This document shows positions 23,934-25,112 of a stretch of 25,112 bases of DNA, piece after piece. The DNA lies in assembly GCA_002304845.1 (NCBI GenBank), contig DBPM01000039.1:3598-28709 (forward strand), given 5' to 3'. The notes under the pieces were generated by a model, which was not told where the DNA came from, did not search any database, and was given only the letters and a program-made list of their open reading frames with translations. Made by a program: the position numbers and the translations under genes. The stretch comes from Candidatus Shapirobacteria bacterium UBA1420. Its GTDB lineage: Bacteria; Patescibacteriota; Microgenomatia; UBA12405. Within the stretch, counting starts at the first letter, position 1. Every line of letters begins with the position of its first letter.

Positions 23934-24140
23934 CTACAAACACTTCGGTTGATATTCACCCTTACCAATCAATTCATTTATCCCTTCCCAAGTAAAATAT
24001 TTTTCCGATATGGGTATTATCCGTTCCTGTTGGCATTTTTTATTTTTCCTCAATTCTGTTTGACTGTTTATCACCAAAAAAGCCACCAAGGCTATCAGAC
24101 TCACGATGATTGCCGAATTTACCAAAAATTTTTCATTCAT
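23934..24140 (-). CDS. small single-pass membrane protein
   Basis: 68 aa, not recognised. N-terminal helix at about 8-25 (NSAIIVSLIALVAFLVIN), then a short polar outer domain, KCQQERIIPISEKYFTWEG and INELIGKGEYQPKCL, with two cysteines at its ends that could form a disulfide. That the ORF is real is supported by its overlap of 8 bp with the methyltransferase gene upstream. Its 3' half is duplicated at 22840-22948. It may be a pilin-like or anchor protein, but there is no evidence for either. Confidence 0.7.
   Translation of the reverse strand: MNEKFLVNSAIIVSLIALVAFLVINSQTELRKNKKCQQERIIPISEKYFTWEGINELIGKGEYQPKCL
23940..24040 (+). repeat. 101-bp direct repeat, right copy
   Basis: The copy inside the intact small membrane-protein gene; the identical core is 23946-24030. 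The distance between the copies is 1094 bp. Arrangement (intact gene, cassette, spare 3' end) matches integration at the 3' end of a gene. Confidence 0.93.
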
Positions 24141-24891
24141 ATTTTATTGCTTTAATAGCCATGAAGAGAGGAAACTCCTTTCTCCCTTCATCTTCTATTT
24201 TAGCCATTTTCCCCTCTGATTTCTTGGGAGAAATCCATTCCTCAATTTTTTTGATAACAAAACCATTATCCAAAAGCATTTCTGATATCGCCGATATCGA
24301 CCAATGATAACTAAAGGATTTTTGATTATTTTTTTTATCAAAAGGACTGCTCTCAATTTCAATTTCTTTATGGCTTATATATATCGATTCCATCCGCCAT
24401 TGTTTTCCATCTTTGACCATCCAATCACTGTGTTTGGGAATTCTGAAAGCCGGGTGATTGATTACTAAAACTAAACTACTACCATTCTTCAAATATTTAG
24501 AAAAATTTCTGATAACTCCAAAAGGCTTTTTAATATTTTGCAATGCCAAAATCATCGCTCCCTTGTCATAAATTTTATTAAGTTTTATCTCTCTACTGAC
24601 ATCACCCACCCAATAATAATGTTTCGGATCTTTATCCAATCTCTTGGCCTCTGCTATCAATTCTGGTGACAAATCCATCCCCAAGTATTCATTTTTCACC
24701 TGTCTGCCTAAAATCCCTTGACCACAAGCCAACTCCAACAGCTTTTCCTCTTTTTTGAGATCCAACAGCCTTAATACTCCCGGTAAAATCACTTCCCGAT
24801 GATAAAAACTACCGGTTTTTCCAACTAATTTTTTATACCACTTACCGACCTCGCCCTTCCAGGCTGTCTTGTGCCGGTCTCTTGTCGACAT
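24133..24891 (-). CDS. class I SAM-dependent methyltransferase
   Basis: 252 aa from the ATG at 24891 (a GTG one codon upstream is also possible). Motif I LLELACGQGILG (52-63 counted from the GTG) binds S-adenosylmethionine, the acidic loop is YLGMDLSPELI with Asp 74, then YYWVGDVS (93-100) as the adenine-contact region, and ILALQNI as motif IV. INHPAFRIPKHS (145-156) follows the core strand and may shape the substrate pocket; it also resembles a stretch seen in methyltransferase type 11 proteins. The acceptor cannot be told from sequence. It precedes the small membrane protein with an 8-bp overlap. Confidence 0.9.
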   Translation of the reverse strand: MSTRDRHKTAWKGEVGKWYKKLVGKTGSFYHREVILPGVLRLLDLKKEEKLLELACGQGILGRQVKNEYLGMDLSPELIAEAKRLDKDPKHYYWVGDVSREIKLNKIYDKGAMILALQNIKKPFGVIRNFSKYLKNGSSLVLVINHPAFRIPKHSDWMVKDGKQWRMESIYISHKEIEIESSPFDKKNNQKSFSYHWSISAISEMLLDNGFVIKKIEEWISPKKSEGKMAKIEDEGRKEFPLFMAIKAIKYE

Positions 24892-24897
24892 CACTCC

Positions 24898-24903
24898 AGT
24901 TTA
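24898..24903 (-). promoter_or_regulatory. possible -10 box for the methyltransferase gene
   Basis: TAAACT on the minus strand lies 6 nt before the ATG at 24891, the same spacing as at other genes here. The hexamer is weak and no -35 is clear. The intervening GGAG is too close to the ATG to be a good ribosome binding site. Confidence 0.3.
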
Positions 24904-24907
24904 GCAC

Positions 24908-24939
24908 GCCGAAGTCCCGCCCCGGCGGGGCGAAGGCGG
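24908..24939. repeat. dispersed GC-rich palindromic repeat, copy 2
   Basis: 26 of 32 bases match 3521-3552. It contains a perfect hairpin, CGCCCC (24918-24923), GGC loop, GGGGCG (24927-24932). It fills the 46-bp gap between the superoxide dismutase stop and the methyltransferase start and could end transcription of the former, although no T-tract follows. Confidence 0.65.
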
Positions 24940-24940
24940 C

Positions 24941-25112
24941 TCAACTTAATCTTTTTTCTACATCATCCCAATTAACTATTTGCCACCATTCTTCGACATA
25001 TTTTTTACGATCATTCAGATAATCCAAATAATAGGCATGTTCCCAAACATCCAAGACCAAAATCGGCTTGGCTCCATTCAAAGCCAACAAATTATGTTTT
25101 TCCAGTTGTCCC
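24941..25112 (-). CDS. Fe/Mn superoxide dismutase (partial, C-terminal part)
   Basis: The last 56 residues are in the window; the 5' part lies beyond base 25112. ILVLDVWEHAYYLDYLNDR contains the conserved DVWEHAYY metal-binding segment, whose Asp and His are two of the four metal ligands, followed by KKYVEEWWQIVNWDDVEKRL, the usual C-terminus. The protein converts superoxide to hydrogen peroxide and oxygen. Iron versus manganese cannot be decided from this part. The TGA stop is directly followed by a GC-rich hairpin repeat. Together with the MutT-like gene it points to defence against oxygen damage. Confidence 0.95.
   Translation of the reverse strand, partial: GQLEKHNLLALNGAKPILVLDVWEHAYYLDYLNDRKKYVEEWWQIVNWDDVEKRLS

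Noticed and set aside
1..25112. CRISPR array, transposase or integrase
   Set aside because: No regularly spaced repeats were found, and no ORF shows DDE, tyrosine or serine recombinase motifs.

Overview
The window looks like chromosome of a Candidate Phyla Radiation (Patescibacteria) bacterium, most likely of the Microgenomates side. The reasons are inferential: AT-rich DNA; a transketolase split into two genes; a PEGA/SH3 lipoprotein; CapA; tandem bifunctional penicillin-binding proteins; a WecA-like transferase with altered motifs; many genes without a Shine-Dalgarno sequence; and short GC-rich palindromic repeats, one of them in-frame inside a gene. TGA is used as a stop, so the code appears standard. 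The + strand is rich in pyrimidines in genes of both orientations.

Layout. 1-2235: pyruvate phosphate dikinase, 5' end cut by the window. 2236-3592: a small accessory island holding a Cys-rich lipoprotein, a back-to-back promoter pair, two tandem small four-cysteine proteins that are paralogues of each other, a remnant of a GIY-YIG nuclease, tRNA-Cys, and a partial copy of the tRNA 3' end. 3593-5719: a large defence-like protein fusing DUF262, HNH and AlbA_2 domains. 5729-7281 (minus): an overlapping operon of ECF-like sigma factor, two-helix membrane protein, zinc-ribbon protein and MutT-like Nudix hydrolase. 7302-11346 (plus): transketolase N and C halves, class II aldolase, PfkB kinase and a one-helix protein, forming a sugar-phosphate operon that fits with PpdK. 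11321-16751 (minus): nucleotidyltransferase, DUF5667-like protein and two tandem bifunctional PBPs, for peptidoglycan assembly. 16792-21206 (plus): GT2 glycosyltransferase, GT-C glycosyltransferase, small membrane protein and polyprenyl-phosphate sugar-1-phosphate transferase, an envelope glycan operon. 21169-22843: PEGA/SH3 lipoprotein and CapA, whose 5' ends overlap on opposite strands. 22844-24140: a cassette with one unrecognised 289-aa gene between ~101-bp direct repeats that copy the 3' end of a small membrane-protein gene. 24133-25112: SAM methyltransferase, a GC-rich repeat, and the C-terminal part of an Fe/Mn superoxide dismutase.

Taken together the window is a housekeeping backbone (gluconeogenic and pentose carbon flow, cell wall, surface glycans) with two accessory insertions: the tRNA-Cys/DUF262 island and the repeat-flanked cassette. 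Several genes have a -10 hexamer only 5-9 nt before the start codon, which suggests leaderless or nearly leaderless mRNAs at operon heads. No CRISPR array, transposase, integrase or rRNA gene was seen.
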